DNA of 32,513 nucleotides, from the NCBI GenBank assembly GCA_900543485.1, contig UQRM01000024.1:1-32513 (forward strand), written 5' to 3'. The stretch is from an uncultured Eubacterium sp. GTDB lineage: Bacteria > Bacillota > Clostridia > Peptostreptococcales > Anaerovoracaceae. The translations under genes and the position numbers were made by a program. Below the pieces are notes generated by a model. The model was not told where the DNA came from, made no database searches, and saw only the letters and a program-made list of their open reading frames with translations. This document shows, in pieces, positions 32,067 through 32,513 of this stretch; position 1 is the stretch's first letter; every line of letters begins with the position of its first letter.

Positions 32067-32513
32067 CTATCGGCTGTCTCTGTCAAAGGATTTCTTTCTC
32101 TGTCTCGGCTGGTTTCTCTGCTTACCCTCCGCCTGAAGCTGACGCAGGCGTTTCAGCACGCTCTCTCGTTCAGGCGGCTTTGCCTGCTCTTTTTTGGCGG
32201 GTTTCTGTTTTTCCCTGACCTGTTGCTCCCATGCGGCAAGGTCACGATTGAACTGCTCCACAACAGCCTCCGCCTTACGGTAGGTTGCCATGTACGCCTG
32301 CACATCGGGATAACCGTCCTCTTTCAGAACATCGGGCAGTTTATCCAGCTTTTCAGCGATTTCCTTTTCTGTCCGCTGTATCTGCTCTGTGAGCGCCTTG
32401 CGCTCCTTACCCTTGAAAATCCCTTTTGTATCGGCAAGCTGCTGTTTCAGCTTCGGAAGTACCGTATCCTGCAAATGCCGGATTTCTTTCGCCTTATCCT
32501 GCGCCTTTATCAT
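32067..32513 (-). CDS. C-terminal part of a mobilization relaxase, copy 2 (cut by window end)
   Basis: 148 residues of a charged helical tail end in KKSFDRDSR. They differ from copy 1 at only six positions. The frame is open to the end of the window, so this may be the tail of a complete relaxase gene whose catalytic domain lies beyond it. A mobilization relaxase would nick the transfer origin of the element. Confidence 0.7.
   Translation of the reverse strand: MIKAQDKAKEIRHLQDTVLPKLKQQLADTKGIFKGKERKALTEQIQRTEKEIAEKLDKLPDVLKEDGYPDVQAYMATYRKAEAVVEQFNRDLAAWEQQVREKQKPAKKEQAKPPERESVLKRLRQLQAEGKQRNQPRQRKKSFDRDSR

Larger units (their letters stand above)
32028..32513 (+). repeat. Long direct repeat, copy 2 (continues past the window)
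   Basis: It is collinear with 28514-29024, with scattered base differences. The last 200 or so bases are the most alike. Confidence 0.85.

Overview
The window looks like a chromosomal segment of a spore-forming Clostridia (Firmicutes) genome. It carries spoIIGA-sigE, a Spo0A C-terminal-type domain protein, a Bacillus-type lexA, an infC that opens at an AUU codon, ArgJ-type arginine synthesis, and a desulfoferrodoxin next to a thioredoxin, which fits an anaerobe. The genus cannot be fixed from sequence reading alone. No rRNA, tRNA or CRISPR array was seen.

1-9051: an AAA ATPase of the DUF4143 type, then a tarI-tarJ-glycosyltransferase run for a ribitol-phosphate type cell-surface polymer. A patchy accessory stretch follows: a decayed tarJ fragment, a coiled-coil protein built from six 11-residue repeats, a broken SWIM-type gene, and a leftward two-gene unit (HTH regulator plus a stand-alone Spo0A C-terminal-like domain). 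A CDP-glycerol glycerophosphotransferase-family gene and a coupled YjdF/DUF2238-like membrane protein close this part.

9131-17797: a MoxR ATPase/VWA pair, a PIN-PhoH ATPase, yhbY, and lexA (leftward, behind a bidirectional terminator). A very small independent transcription unit (promoter, 26-codon ORF, terminator) lies between lexA and a leftward operon of a CoA-acylating aldehyde dehydrogenase and a class III aminotransferase, which probably degrades an amine. Thioredoxin is divergent from that operon.

17907-26164: desulfoferrodoxin; infC-rpmI-rplT with an attenuator leader whose terminator stem competes with a long-range antiterminator; a decayed Rpn-type nuclease fragment; spoIIGA-sigE; and argC-argJ-argB-argD behind a promoter and possible ArgR sites.

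26280-32513: a mosaic of mobile-element pieces with different, more AT-rich composition: tnpV, a small HTH protein, an XRE-membrane regulator, two cysteine-rich KTR genes each facing a near-identical relaxase C-terminal segment, a zinc-ribbon gene cut by a junction, an arsenic-type thioredoxin-arsC pair without its usual regulator and pump, and a retron. The retron is the main discovery candidate. A near-consensus promoter leads into an ncRNA region bounded by matching a1/a2 inverted repeats, with an msd-like long hairpin, followed by a reverse transcriptase with NAxxH, YCDD and VTG motifs. The gene immediately behind it is a truncated acetyltransferase, so the effector is missing, lost, or lies elsewhere.
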